Positions 1 to 8,792 of a DNA stretch of 41,193 nucleotides are shown one piece after another. A model generated the notes under the pieces. The model did not search any database and was not told the origin of the DNA. It saw only the letters and a program-made list of their open reading frames with translations. The stretch spans positions 1 through 41,193 of the forward strand of contig JAEMSX010000018.1 in the NCBI GenBank assembly GCA_016462645.1, written 5' to 3'. A program made the position numbers and the translations under genes. The number at the start of each line of letters is the position of its first letter. Position 1 is the first letter of the stretch. This DNA is from Thermoleophilaceae bacterium. GTDB lineage: Bacteria; Actinomycetota; Thermoleophilia; Solirubrobacterales; JACPNS01.

Positions 1-1357
1 CCGAACCCATCGAGCTCGAGCCGTTGGACTCAAGCGTCTCTGAGACGACGCGGATCGTGTACGGGAACTCTTCCGTGCTCGGGATCACCGGCACCAGGGC
101 GCGCTCAGCGAGTGCACCGTGGCCGATGTCGCGACGCTTGGGACCGCGCATGAAGCCGGCCTCACCGACGCTGAACGGCGGGAAGTTGTAGTGGTGGAAG
201 TAGCGCTTGCTGGTCTCGAGACCAAGCGTGTCCAGGCGCATCTCTTCGCGGGTGGTGCCCAGCGAAGCGAGCGAAAGGATCTGGGTCTCGCCACGGGTGA
301 ACAGGCCCGAACCGTGCGTACGCGGGATGATTCCGGCTTCGCACTCGATCGGGCGGACTTCCGTGGACTCACGACCGTCAGGACGCTTCTTGTCAACGGC
401 GATCAGCTTGCGCGTGATGTTCTTCTCAAGCGTCTTGGCTGCGCCCGAGACGTCAGAGCTGTACTTGGCGGCGGCGTCCTCGTCGAGGCCCTCTGCCGGC
501 TGGAACTGCTCCTTGATCTCGGCCTTGATCTCGTCGATCTTGGCGTAGCGCTCGAGCTTCTCCGGGACGGTGACCGCGGCGGTCATCTTCTCGGTGAATG
601 CGCCGGCGACTGCCTCGTAGACGGCCGGGTCGGCCGGTGCCGGGGCGAAGTCGGTGATCTTCTCCTTGCCCTTCTCCTTGCGCAGTTCTTCCTGGAGGGC
701 ACAGATCTTCTTGATCTCGGTGTGGGCGATGTCCAGTGCGTCGAGCACCTGCTGCTCGGTGACCTCGTTGGCGCCTGCCTCGACCATCAGGATGGCCTCG
801 GCGGTTCCGGCGACGACCAGGTCGAGCTCGCTCTCGCCCTCAGGGAGCAATGAGTCCTCGTCGGGGTTGACGACGAAGTTGCCCTCGATCAGACCGATGC
901 GGACTGCGCCGATCGGCGTGGTGTACGGAACGTCACTGATGATCAGCGCCGCGGAGGCACCGTTCATCGCGAGGATGTCGTACGAGTTGACCTCGTCGAC
1001 GCTCAGCGGCATTGCGACGACCTGGGTGTCGCGGGTCCAACCGTCCGGGAAAAGCGGACGCAGCGGACGGTCGATCATGCGGGCAACGAGGGTTGCCTTC
1101 TCGCCTGAACGGCCTTCGCGCTTGAAGAAGGAGCCCGGGATCTTGCCCTTGGCGTACATGCGCTCCTCGACATCGACTGTCAGAGGGAGGAAGTCCATTC
1201 CGCGGTCTCCACCGGCGGTCGCGGTCACGAGGACCACGGTGTCACCAGACTGGACAATCACGGAGCCGCCGGCCTGCTTGGCCAGCTTTCCGGTCGTGAA
1301 CGAGATCTCGTTGTCCCCGACCTGCACCGCTACGCGGCGCTCATCAAAACGACTCAT
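1..1357 (-). CDS. pnp: Polyribonucleotide nucleotidyltransferase (PNPase), 3' part cut off by window edge
   Basis: PNPase is the phosphorolytic 3'-5' exoribonuclease of cytoplasmic mRNA decay. About 452 N-terminal residues are present; the frame stays open to base 1, so the rest of the second RNase PH core and the KH and S1 RNA-binding domains lie outside. Visible are the first RNase PH core with the family signatures VEERMYAKGKIPGSFFKREG and ARMIDRPLRPLF, the helical linker (roughly residues 150-300), and the start of the second core with KRPDGRE and RGETQ. The start ATG at 1357 (MSRFDERRVAVQVG) follows AAAGGA at a spacing of about 11. It lies 162 bases downstream of rpsO on the same strand, the usual rpsO-pnp order. 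No sign of decay is seen. Confidence 0.97.
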   Translation of the reverse strand, partial: MSRFDERRVAVQVGDNEISFTTGKLAKQAGGSVIVQSGDTVVLVTATAGGDRGMDFLPLTVDVEERMYAKGKIPGSFFKREGRSGEKATLVARMIDRPLRPLFPDGWTRDTQVVAMPLSVDEVNSYDILAMNGASAALIISDVPYTTPIGAVRIGLIEGNFVVNPDEDSLLPEGESELDLVVAGTAEAILMVEAGANEVTEQQVLDALDIAHTEIKKICALQEELRKEKGKEKITDFAPAPADPAVYEAVAGAFTEKMTAAVTVPEKLERYAKIDEIKAEIKEQFQPAEGLDEDAAAKYSSDVSGAAKTLEKNITRKLIAVDKKRPDGRESTEVRPIECEAGIIPRTHGSGLFTRGETQILSLASLGTTREEMRLDTLGLETSKRYFHHYNFPPFSVGEAGFMRGPKRRDIGHGALAERALVPVIPSTEEFPYTIRVVSETLESNGSSSMGS

Positions 1358-1374
1358 GAAGTTTTTATTCCTTT

Positions 1375-1391
1375 CGCCCCCGGATGGGGCG
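1375..1391 (-). promoter_or_regulatory. Hairpin in the pnp 5' leader
   Basis: Arms CGCCCC and GGGGCG enclose a 5-base loop, just upstream of the AAAGGA ribosome binding site of pnp. In Escherichia coli a leader stem-loop upstream of pnp is the site of RNase III cleavage and PNPase autoregulation. Whether this short stem works in the same way is inference. On the other strand the same hairpin is followed by a T-rich run and would look like a terminator, but no plus-strand gene ends nearby. Confidence 0.4.
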
Positions 1392-1519
1392 TTCTTTTTC
1401 GTCTAAATAGCGATAGCTATGAAATTTCAGGCTACCAGCCATGGGTGTGTAACGCCGTTCGGCGCGGGCAATCAATCAAATGTGTACGGAGACCTGGGAG
1501 CCGTATGTGCCGGAAGGCA

Positions 1520-1789
1520 CTATCGACGAAGTCCGAGGTCAGCGATGAGCTTGCGGTAACCCTCGAGGTCGCGCGACTTGTGATAGTCGAGCAGACGACG
1601 ACGCTTACCAACCAGCTTGAGCAGGCCGCGACGCGAGTGATGGTCCTTCTTGTGCTCGCGGAGGTGCTCGGTGAGGTGATTGATGCGCTCGGTAAGCAGC
1701 GCGACCTGGACCTCAGTGGATCCGGTGTCAGTGGCGCTCTTGCCGAACTTGCCGACGATTTCGGCTGTTTGTGCTTTTGTCTCAGGCAT
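1520..1789 (-). CDS. rpsO: 30S ribosomal protein S15
   Basis: S15 is a primary 16S rRNA-binding protein of the small-subunit platform. The product is 89 residues, the normal family length, with the S15 signatures [31 protein letters not shown] and KRRRLLDYH. An in-frame extension to 1897 exists, but it would overlap the start of the divergent regulator and does not look like S15, so ATG at 1789 ([16 protein letters not shown]) is chosen although its ribosome binding site is weak. pnp follows on the same strand. The 92-base gap to the divergent gene at 1882 must hold promoters for both. In many genomes ribF precedes rpsO directly; here they are 4.2 kb apart. Confidence 0.97.
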   Translation of the reverse strand: MPETKAQTAEIVGKFGKSATDTGSTEVQVALLTERINHLTEHLREHKKDHHSRRGLLKLVGKRRRLLDYHKSRDLEGYRKLIADLGLRR

Positions 1790-1881
1790 CGCCGGGCAGG
1801 ATACCAGCATCGAAATCGCCTTTTCGGGTCGCCAGAGCAAATGCAATGGCGCCTGATCGATTCCGGGACTAGGCTGGGATC

Positions 1882-3030
1882 GTGGCGCCAACCGCAACCC
1901 AGGAAGAGCTGATCGCGCTACTGGCGCCGCGACTCGACGGTCTCACGACGCGCGCGGCCGAGCGCGCCGTCAGCGAACTCCCGGAATACCGGGACATCGA
2001 CGTTGAGGAGATCCGTGGGGGCATCCTTCGCGACCTGACGCTCGCAATGGCTGCTCTGGGGGGCGGCCGCGAGCTCTCCGAGGAAGACCTTGTGGACATG
2101 GGCGACATCGGGCGCTCCCGCGCCCGCCAAGGAATCCCGATCCAGTCGATGCTCGGCGTGTACCGCTTCACGATCGACGAGGTCTTCGGGGAGCTCTGGG
2201 ATGCTGCCGACGGCGGAAGCTTCTCGCCGACGGAAATCCTCAACCTGACCCGCTCGGCTTGGGGCTACGCCGGGCCGATGCTTGAAGTGGCGGTCGCTGC
2301 CTACCGGGCCGAAGAGATTGAGATCGCTGTTGCTGACAGCGAACGACGGACCGCGTTGGTCCATTCCGTGCTGTTCACGGGCGGAAAACTGGATGTCGCT
2401 CCGCTGGTCGCCGCAGGAATTGATCCGCGATCAACATTTGTCGCGTTTCGTGCGCGCAGGCTTGATGGCGACTTTCGCCGCCTCCTGCTTGATCTGAAGC
2501 TCCCAGGATGCCTTGACGGCGGGATGGCTGCTCCGTACGAACAGGATGTGATCGGATTCGCCCCCGCCGCGCCGGGATTGGCCAACGACCCAGAGACAAT
2601 CGTGGGGATCGGCACCGAGGGTCGTCTTGGCGACATGCCGCGCTCGCTGCAGTTCGCATCACGCATGGTCGACGCGGCTGCCACCTACGGACGCCTCGGG
2701 AAGTTCGGCGTCGGCTCGCTTGCGCTGGAGGTGATTGCTCGAAGTGAGGACGATCTCGGCCAGGCCCTGGTCGATCAATACCTGACGCCGCTCGAACCTC
2801 TGAGTCCGGCCGGCGCGGAACTCGTGCGCTCGATAGTCAGCTTCCTCGACAACGATCTGAACGCAGACGCCGCCGCAGAAGAGCTCTTCGTGCACCCGAA
2901 CACGGTCCGCAATCGGCTGCGGCGCTTTGAGGAGCTGACGGGAAAGTCGCTGCGATCGATTCAGGATCTCTCCGAGCTGCAGATCGCGCTCCTGCGCCTG
3001 CGTGGCGGCGCACCCGAGGCCGACGCCTGA
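1882..3030 (+). CDS. PucR-type transcriptional regulator with RsbRD-like N-terminal domain
   Basis: A 382-residue regulator. The last 60 residues form the PucR C-terminal helix-turn-helix: [20 protein letters not shown] followed by [15 protein letters not shown], with the typical 'HPNTVRNRL' recognition helix. Residues 1-140 are helical and resemble the RsbT co-antagonist RsbRD N-terminal domain often found in this family; the middle (about 160-270) looks like the degenerate GGDEF-like PucR core. Start is GTG 1882 with only a weak GGGAT upstream. It is divergent from rpsO and its stop lies 6 bases from the stop of the convergent lipase gene. Ligand and target are unknown; control of the neighbouring secreted hydrolases is a guess from position only. 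Confidence 0.8.
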   Translation: MAPTATQEELIALLAPRLDGLTTRAAERAVSELPEYRDIDVEEIRGGILRDLTLAMAALGGGRELSEEDLVDMGDIGRSRARQGIPIQSMLGVYRFTIDEVFGELWDAADGGSFSPTEILNLTRSAWGYAGPMLEVAVAAYRAEEIEIAVADSERRTALVHSVLFTGGKLDVAPLVAAGIDPRSTFVAFRARRLDGDFRRLLLDLKLPGCLDGGMAAPYEQDVIGFAPAAPGLANDPETIVGIGTEGRLGDMPRSLQFASRMVDAAATYGRLGKFGVGSLALEVIARSEDDLGQALVDQYLTPLEPLSPAGAELVRSIVSFLDNDLNADAAAEELFVHPNTVRNRLRRFEELTGKSLRSIQDLSELQIALLRLRGGAPEADA

Positions 3031-3036
3031 GGTTGC

Positions 3037-4266
3037 TCAGCGCAACCTTTCCACGAGCCAGCTCACGACATCCGGGCCCGCCTGCGACGCGTTGGTGATC
3101 GAAGGGTGCGATGCCGTCGGGTAGAGCCGGTAGGTGATGTTCGCACCGCGCGACCGCTGGCGCGCAACCAGGGCGCTCTGAAACGGAAACGGGACCGCGA
3201 CGTCGAGCATGCCCTGATCGATTCGAACCGGGATTCGTCCGACCTCTGCAGCTGCGGGGTCGCTCGCGTCGAGCAGATCGTAGAAGTGCTGCTTGGCCGC
3301 CGAGAAAGTCGGGCCGTCGAAGTCGGCGGGCGCGATTCCGCCCCACGAATCCGCCTTCGCCAGCGCGGTGAAGCAGCGTTGCTCAAGATCCGGCAGGTGG
3401 CTCCTGGCCAACGGACTCAGAGCGCCGGCGTCGACCATCTGGGCGAAGCGCGCGTCAGACGCGACCTGTCCTCCGATTATGAGTGCCGCAAGCCCACTCA
3501 GGCCGCCGCCCCGCATGGGAAGGAAGCGCAAAGTCTGGAGTTCCCGGCGGCTCATCGTCGGCGGCGAAAGTGCCGAAATCGCTCGAAGCTGCAATCCCGG
3601 AGCCCACTGACTCGCGTACTGGCCTGTGAACAGGGAGCCGAGTCCGCCCTCAGAGTGACCTGCCGCAGCCCACTTCGTGCCCACGCTGCTCTCAAGCTCA
3701 CGGGCCGCGAGGACGATCTCGGTCTGCGAGCGAGCCAACGATTTGCCGACCATGTACGGGTGCGGACCGGGCGTGCCGACCCCCTCGTCGTCTGTGCGCG
3801 CGACCGCGACACCAGCGGCGAGCAGGCCGCTGACGATCCAATCCCCGCGCGTCATCATTTCGATTTCCGGACTTTCGCTGGTCACGCGACTCGGCGCGCA
3901 GGATTCAGCCGCCCCGGTGGTGACGTGCCCCCAGGAGACGATCGGCCAGCCGCCGGCCGGGGGCGTCCCGCGCGGAATCAGGACGGTGCCCGAGACGGCG
4001 ATCGGATCGCCGTCGACCGAGCGCGAGCGGTAGAGCACGAGATCCGTGTGGTCCGCGGCCGGAAGCGCTGAGATGCCCACGGCCGGCCGGGACCAGATCA
4101 CTGTCCCGGGATCGCCGTTCACGAGTTCCGCGGGCGGGGCGTAGAAGCCGTCCCCAGCGGGCGGATCAACCGCGGCAGATGCAGGCTGAAACGCGGGTGC
4201 GAGCCCGAAGACGAGAGTGGCGGTGAGGAGGCCGAGGACCGCGGCGCGAAAGATGCATGGAGTCAT
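3037..4266 (-). CDS. Secreted alpha/beta-hydrolase, secretory lipase-like
   Basis: A 409-residue exported serine hydrolase. The N terminus (MTPCIFRAAVLGLLTATLVF, ending PASAA about residue 32) is a Sec signal peptide. The nucleophile elbow is AAAGHSEGGLGS, with Ser in G-H-S-E-G. The acid is probably in the segment VRIDQGMLDVAVPF and the His in PTASHPS near the C terminus. The architecture, with a long lid between nucleophile and acid, resembles secretory lipases (LIP family). Substrate is not readable from sequence. ATG 4266 is preferred because it begins directly at the signal peptide; ATG 4299 would add 11 residues and lies within the palindrome 4290-4307. It is divergent from the M28-like peptidase and convergent with the PucR-type gene. 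Confidence 0.8.
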   Translation of the reverse strand: MTPCIFRAAVLGLLTATLVFGLAPAFQPASAAVDPPAGDGFYAPPAELVNGDPGTVIWSRPAVGISALPAADHTDLVLYRSRSVDGDPIAVSGTVLIPRGTPPAGGWPIVSWGHVTTGAAESCAPSRVTSESPEIEMMTRGDWIVSGLLAAGVAVARTDDEGVGTPGPHPYMVGKSLARSQTEIVLAARELESSVGTKWAAAGHSEGGLGSLFTGQYASQWAPGLQLRAISALSPPTMSRRELQTLRFLPMRGGGLSGLAALIIGGQVASDARFAQMVDAGALSPLARSHLPDLEQRCFTALAKADSWGGIAPADFDGPTFSAAKQHFYDLLDASDPAAAEVGRIPVRIDQGMLDVAVPFPFQSALVARQRSRGANITYRLYPTASHPSITNASQAGPDVVSWLVERLR

Positions 4267-4289
4267 TCGCCGACCGTAAGCGCGGCGCA

Positions 4290-4307
4290 ATTGTGGCATT
4301 CCACAAT
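4290..4307. promoter_or_regulatory. Perfect inverted repeat between divergent secreted-hydrolase genes
   Basis: ATTGTGG-CATT-CCACAAT: 7-base arms with a 4-base spacer, lying 24 bases upstream of the lipase ATG (4266) and 56 bases upstream of the peptidase ATG (4363). Its position and symmetry suit a dimeric repressor or activator controlling one or both genes. No regulator family is identified from it. Confidence 0.4.
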
Positions 4308-4362
4308 CATTGCTCTCTATCTGTGTTCAATCTCACACTAATGCGTGGTGCAAGCTGAACGC

Positions 4363-5952
4363 ATGATTCGAACCAACAATCTCGCCCGTTTCTTGAGGCA
4401 CATCTGGCCGTATTTTGTCGTCGCCGCGCTCGCCGCAGCTTTCCTCCTTCCGAGCACCGCTGGCGCGGCGGCACCAATCCCGCCCCAGATGCCCACCAAC
4501 AGCGAGATCTTTCAAACGATTCAGGAACTCGTCTCTCACGGGCCGCGACGCCAGGGGAGCGAAGGCGGAGACTTTGCGGTTCAGTACGTCGCGGACAAGA
4601 TGCGCGAGTACGGGCTCTCCGACGTCCACGTCGAAAGCGTCACGACCTCCGCCTGGGACGCCCAGAGCAGCGAGCTGAAGATCGGCGCGACCGAGACAGA
4701 CGCCTTTCCGGTGGCCTTCTCGCTCGACCAGGGTCCATCGAGCACCGGCACGTTTGCGACGCCGCCGGGCGGGACAACCGCTCAGATCGTCGACGTCGGG
4801 TCCGGAAGCAGCTCCAGCTACAACGGCAAGGATGTCCGCGGCAAGATCGTGATGTTTGATCTGGACTTCCAGTTGCCACTCGCAGCGATGCTTCCGGTCA
4901 CGGAATTCATCTGGGATCCGCAATTGAGCCTCTTCAACAGCAAAACGCTCTTCACTGCCAACCCTTACATCACCAACTACCGGGCCGCCGCCAAGGCAGC
5001 GATTGACAACGGCGCAATCGGATTCGTCGGCGTGCTCGCCGACTACTTCAACTCGAACAAGTACTACAACGAGTTCTATCGCGCAACTCAGGTGTCGATC
5101 CCGGGCATGTGGGTGACCAAGCGGGTCGGTGCCGACATTCGCACGAAGCTGAAGGCCGATCCGTCACTTGAGGCGTCGATCTCAATGTCGACGACGCGCC
5201 GCCGAGTACCGGCCAACACCGTTGTGGGCTACCTGGAGGGCGCGAGCAAGGACTCGATTCTCGTGACCTCGCACCACGATGCGGTCTGGGATGGCGCAGT
5301 CGAGGACGGCAGCGGAACCGCCGAGGTGCTCGCCCTCGCCAAGTACTACTCCCAGTTGCCCGCGAGCGGTCGTAAGAAGACGCTGATGTTCTCGACCAAT
5401 GACACGCACTTCACCGGCTACCAGGCGCACAACGCGTTCATCCGCCGGCATGTGCTCCAGCGCGATCCGGCGACTGAGCCGCACCGCATCGTCGCCGACG
5501 TCGCGATCGAGCACATCGGGAAGGCCGCCTCAATCGACAAGAACGGTGAGCGGGTGGTCTCGACTGCGCCCGAACCTCGTGGCATCTTCGAGAATCTCAA
5601 CCCGGTGCTCGGCCTGGCCGTGACGAACGCAGTGGTGCGAAACGACCTTCGCCGCACCGCGATTCTGGACGCCAACCCGTTGCAGGTCACCGGCATCCCC
5701 ACCGACGTCTCGGGAATGCTGATGGCGGGCGTACCCACCGTCAGCTTGATTTCCGGTCCTGTGTACATGTACGACGAGGCCGACACGCTGGACAAGGTCG
5801 CGGTCGATCAGCTTCGACCGGTCGCCAACACCTTCGCGAACATCATTGACGCCATTGACAACGCGAACAGCGGAACGATCGGCTACCTACCGCTCTCCGT
5901 GACCACCGCGATCGGGAAGCAACTGCTCAAGGACGCGCCGCTCCCCGAATAG
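4363..5952 (+). CDS. Secreted M28-like metallopeptidase homologue with altered active site
   Basis: A 529-residue exported protein. A signal peptide (residues 1-36, hydrophobic core FVVAALAAAFLLP, cleavage near AGAAA) is followed by an M28 core with an inserted PA-like domain (about 95-280). The first metal site is present: SHHDAVWDGAVEDGSGTAEV holds the H-x-D pair and the following Asp. Where M28 enzymes have the Glu-Glu pair (catalytic base plus ligand) this protein reads FSTNDTHFTG, Asn-Asp. Where the last His ligand is expected (Y-H-T-x-x-D-T) it reads YMYDEADTLDK, Tyr in place of His. The fold is therefore clear but catalysis may be altered or lost. ATG 4363 starts at the signal peptide; GTG 4345 is the alternative. 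It is divergent from the lipase. Confidence 0.75.
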   Translation: MIRTNNLARFLRHIWPYFVVAALAAAFLLPSTAGAAAPIPPQMPTNSEIFQTIQELVSHGPRRQGSEGGDFAVQYVADKMREYGLSDVHVESVTTSAWDAQSSELKIGATETDAFPVAFSLDQGPSSTGTFATPPGGTTAQIVDVGSGSSSSYNGKDVRGKIVMFDLDFQLPLAAMLPVTEFIWDPQLSLFNSKTLFTANPYITNYRAAAKAAIDNGAIGFVGVLADYFNSNKYYNEFYRATQVSIPGMWVTKRVGADIRTKLKADPSLEASISMSTTRRRVPANTVVGYLEGASKDSILVTSHHDAVWDGAVEDGSGTAEVLALAKYYSQLPASGRKKTLMFSTNDTHFTGYQAHNAFIRRHVLQRDPATEPHRIVADVAIEHIGKAASIDKNGERVVSTAPEPRGIFENLNPVLGLAVTNAVVRNDLRRTAILDANPLQVTGIPTDVSGMLMAGVPTVSLISGPVYMYDEADTLDKVAVDQLRPVANTFANIIDAIDNANSGTIGYLPLSVTTAIGKQLLKDAPLPE

Positions 5953-5962
5953 CCCCCCGGCT

Positions 5963-6023
5963 CGCGATGTCGACATGCCATCGCGCAGGGCAAGGACCGT
6001 GGGAACCCCCCTGCGGTCCTTGC
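5963..6023. terminator. Two tandem hairpins between convergent genes
   Basis: CGCGATG (5963-5969) pairs with CATCGCG (5979-5985), and GCAAGGACCG (5990-5999) pairs with CGGTCCTTGC (6014-6023). They lie between the stops of the peptidase gene and ribF, so they probably terminate both. Neither is followed by a clear T run, so the mechanism is uncertain. Confidence 0.6.
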
Positions 6024-6032
6024 GCCTGAATC

Positions 6033-6923
6033 TCAGCTCTGCTGCACGCGCGCCGCGCAGATTTCCGCTGCCTGTTCGACATCCAGGCGCATCTGCTCGA
6101 TCAATGGTTCCGCGCCCTCGAAGCGCTTTTCGCCGCGCAGGCGCTGCAGGAACTGGATTTCCGCGATCTGACCGTAGAGATCCCCACTCCAGTCGATCAG
6201 GAAAGACTCAACGAGGACTCCGCGTCCGGTCTGGAAAGTCGGGCGCACGCCAACGTTTACGGCGCTCGGCACGCCGTTGGTCAGCGCGGCGTATACGCCG
6301 TGCCCCGGGACGCAGTCATGCTCGTGCGGCGCAAGGTTCGCGGTCGGGAAGCCGAGTTCGCGCCCACGCTTGTCGCCGTGGATGACCTCGCCGATCATCG
6401 TGAACGGATAGCTCAGCAACTCATCGGCACGCGCCACGTCGCCCGCGGCGATCAGGCCGCGGATCTGACTGGAAGAGACGATCTCCCCGGCGCTCTCGAC
6501 GAGCGGCACGACGGTCGTCTCGAACTCGTCGAACTGCGCGAGGTAGGCGGGATCGCCCTGCGCCTTGGTCCCGAAGCGGAAGTTCTCGCCGACGGACACG
6601 TGCGTCGCTCCGAGTCGCTCGATCAACACCGAGCGCACGAAGTCTTCAGCCGACATCTGCGCGAAATCCTTGTTGAATTCGATCAACACGAGTTCCTCCA
6701 CCCCGATCTGCTCAAGCAGTCGCGCCTTCAGCGTCAACGGCGTGAGCATCTTCGGCGCGGCGTCGTGCCGCAGTGTGTAGAGCGGGTGCGGGTCAAAGGT
6801 GAGAACGGTCTGCGAGCCCTCGATGACCTTGCGGTGGCCGAGGTGGACGCCGTCGAAGACACCGATCGCGACGCGCCGCGGCTTGGGCGAGACCTCTTCG
6901 AGACGAAGCGTCTGAATACTCAT
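6033..6923 (-). CDS. ribF: Bifunctional riboflavin kinase / FAD synthetase
   Basis: RibF phosphorylates riboflavin to FMN and adenylylates FMN to FAD. The 296-residue product has both halves: the N-terminal nucleotidyltransferase (AIGVFDGVHLGHRKVIEGS with the G-x-H-x-G-H motif; SSSQIRGLIAAGDVARADEL near residue 150) and the C-terminal flavokinase (GDKRGRELGFPTANL, and GVYAALTNG). Family length is about 300, so it is complete. Its ATG overlaps the truB stop as ATGA (6920-6923), which indicates translational coupling. It is the last gene of the rimP-nusA-infB-rbfA-nrnA-truB-ribF run and ends at the hairpins 5963-6023. No FMN riboswitch is seen. Confidence 0.97.
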   Translation of the reverse strand: MSIQTLRLEEVSPKPRRVAIGVFDGVHLGHRKVIEGSQTVLTFDPHPLYTLRHDAAPKMLTPLTLKARLLEQIGVEELVLIEFNKDFAQMSAEDFVRSVLIERLGATHVSVGENFRFGTKAQGDPAYLAQFDEFETTVVPLVESAGEIVSSSQIRGLIAAGDVARADELLSYPFTMIGEVIHGDKRGRELGFPTANLAPHEHDCVPGHGVYAALTNGVPSAVNVGVRPTFQTGRGVLVESFLIDWSGDLYGQIAEIQFLQRLRGEKRFEGAEPLIEQMRLDVEQAAEICAARVQQS

Positions 6924-7771
6924 CGCGCGGCGAGCTCCTCGAGCGAGGCGGCGAGGATGGTTTCGGGGACGAGCCGGTCGGCTTCCACACGCCCGACGCC
7001 CAGCAGCCGCTCATCGACCACCAGCCGCAGCGGCGCACCATCAACAGCCCCGGACGCGTCAAGCGTGCGGCCAAAGATCAATTCCTGCGCCTCCGGCGGG
7101 GAGACATCTCGCCGACCGAGGTGCGAAAGCACGTCCAACGGATCGAGGATCACGTCGGGGTCGGCATCGTCCAGCGAGAGCTCGCCCACGCGAGTGCGCA
7201 CAAGCTCGGCGCAGTACGCGTCTTCGAGCGTCCCGACGACACTGCGGATGTAGGTTCCGCCGGCGCAGTCGATGTCAAACACGGCTTGATCTCCGTCGAG
7301 GGCCATTCGTTCGGCACGATAGACGGTCATCTCCCGTACCGGCGCCTCGAAATCATCCCCGCGCCTGGCCTTTGCGTAGAGCCGCTCCCCCTCGACCTTG
7401 ATCGCCGAGAGCTTTGGAACGGGGAGCATCAGCACACCAGTCGGCAGCTGAGGATCCTCCGGCACGCGCCCTGTCTCGGTCAATTCGCCGTCGCTGTCGC
7501 CGCTGTCGGAGCGCCAACCCAGGCGCGCCGTGGCCCGGTAGGTCTTGGGCTGATGCTGGAGATAGCGCTGCAGTCGCGTCGCCCGACCGACGAGAATCAC
7601 GAGCAGCCCGGTCGCAAACGGGTCGAGTGTGCCCGCGTGCCCGGTCTTGACGCGCTTTCCGGCCGCGCGCGAAAGCCTGCGCCGCATGTCAAAGACGACG
7701 TCGTGCGACGTCACGCCCGCAGGCTTGTCGACGAGCACGATGCCGCACTCGATCGAACCGCGTTGTGCCAC
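6920..7771 (-). CDS. truB: tRNA pseudouridine(55) synthase
   Basis: TruB isomerises U55 in the T-loop of tRNAs. The product is 283 residues. The catalytic Asp lies in the family motif GHAGTLDPFATGLLVIL (about residues 45-61), and the N terminus carries the typical GIVLVDKPAGVTSH. RATARLGWRSDSGD and GTYIRSVVGTLEDAY are further conserved blocks. The start is GTG 7771. The gap to the upstream nrnA-like gene is 16 bases and the stop overlaps ribF, so it sits inside one operon. Confidence 0.97.
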   Translation of the reverse strand: MAQRGSIECGIVLVDKPAGVTSHDVVFDMRRRLSRAAGKRVKTGHAGTLDPFATGLLVILVGRATRLQRYLQHQPKTYRATARLGWRSDSGDSDGELTETGRVPEDPQLPTGVLMLPVPKLSAIKVEGERLYAKARRGDDFEAPVREMTVYRAERMALDGDQAVFDIDCAGGTYIRSVVGTLEDAYCAELVRTRVGELSLDDADPDVILDPLDVLSHLGRRDVSPPEAQELIFGRTLDASGAVDGAPLRLVVDERLLGVGRVEADRLVPETILAASLEELAAR

Positions 7772-7787
7772 GAAACTGCCCGGAAAC

Positions 7788-8792
7788 TCAGGCAGCCGTG
7801 GGTTGACGGTCGCCCAGCTGCTCTCTAATGCCGCTGCGGATCAGCTCGATCGCTTCTTCCAGAGACTTGTCCGTCGTGGCGCCGGCAGCCTGCTTGTGGC
7901 CGCCGCCATTGAAGGAACGGGCGATCGCTGAGACGTCGACACGGTTGTCGGACGAGCGCAACGAGATCTTTGCCAGGTGCTCGCGGCCTTCACCGGTCAG
8001 TTGGCGGTACATCGCGCCGACGGCCGTGCCCTCGATCGCGCGGGCAAAGTCGACGATGCCCTCTGTCCAGGTCTCCTCGGACCGGGTCTCATCGAAGTCG
8101 GTCTTGGTCAGATGGACGATCGAGAGCAGACCGTCGTCGTAGCGCTTGAGCGTGCTCAGCGCACGTCCGAGGAGTTCGACCTTTCCGGCCGGCTGGTCCT
8201 CGTAGAGGCGGGTGTAGGCAGCATGCACGTCCACGCCGCTGCGCAGCAGATCGGCGGCCATCTCATGCGCCAAGGGACCGGTGTTCTGGTACATGAAACG
8301 ACCGGTGTCGGTGACGAGGCCGACGTAGAGCGCGTCAGCCAGGAAGGGCGAGAGCTTCACGCCCAGATCCTTGGCGATCGTGTACACGATCTCGGCGGTC
8401 GAAGAGCGCGTCGACTCCACCATGTTCAGCTCGCCGAATTCAGTGTTGTCATGGTGATGATCGATGTTGATCAGCGTTTTGCCGCCATCTCTCAGTGAAT
8501 CCACACGCATGCGCTCGAACGAGCCGCAGTCGAGGTAAATGACGGTGCGCTCGGCGAGGTCATCGGGCTCCGAGTGAATCGCACCGTCTTCCGCGAGGAG
8601 ATAGCGGTACTCGTACGGCAGTGGGAACTCGGTCTCGCGCATGAACATGATCGTGTCCTTGCCCAATTCCGTGAGAATCCCGTTCATCGCGACCAGCGAC
8701 CCCAGAGCGTCCCCGTCGGGATTCTCATGAGTGGTGAGAAGGAACTTCTGGTCCGACTTCAGGCGCTCAAGAATCTCAGGACGATCGCTCAT
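7788..8792 (-). CDS. nrnA: DHH/DHHA1 phosphoesterase, NrnA type (oligoribonuclease / pAp phosphatase)
   Basis: NrnA-type enzymes hydrolyse short oligoribonucleotides and 3'-phosphoadenosine 5'-phosphate. The 334-residue product shows the DHH motifs in order: THENPDGDALGS (about 21-32), YLDCG (86-90), DHHHDN (111-116), a GLVTDTGRF block, and the DHHA1 glycine motif FNGGGHKQAAG near residue 300. ATG 8792 is chosen because GGAG lies 6 bases upstream; an in-frame ATG at 8804 has no such site. Either start lies inside the rbfA reading frame, so the two genes overlap by 17 bases. The infB-rbfA-nrnA-truB-ribF order is a common bacterial arrangement. Confidence 0.93.
   Translation of the reverse strand: MSDRPEILERLKSDQKFLLTTHENPDGDALGSLVAMNGILTELGKDTIMFMRETEFPLPYEYRYLLAEDGAIHSEPDDLAERTVIYLDCGSFERMRVDSLRDGGKTLINIDHHHDNTEFGELNMVESTRSSTAEIVYTIAKDLGVKLSPFLADALYVGLVTDTGRFMYQNTGPLAHEMAADLLRSGVDVHAAYTRLYEDQPAGKVELLGRALSTLKRYDDGLLSIVHLTKTDFDETRSEETWTEGIVDFARAIEGTAVGAMYRQLTGEGREHLAKISLRSSDNRVDVSAIARSFNGGGHKQAAGATTDKSLEEAIELIRSGIREQLGDRQPTAA

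Noticed and set aside
119-853. Long plus-strand open frame over the pnp gene
   Set aside because: The minus strand carries clear PNPase motifs over the same bases. The plus frame is low-complexity, rich in Leu, Asp, Val and Arg, a typical GC-rich shadow.
1375-1391. Plus-strand terminator reading of the pnp leader hairpin
   Set aside because: A T-rich run follows on the plus strand, but no plus-strand gene ends here, so it was listed only as a minus-strand leader hairpin.
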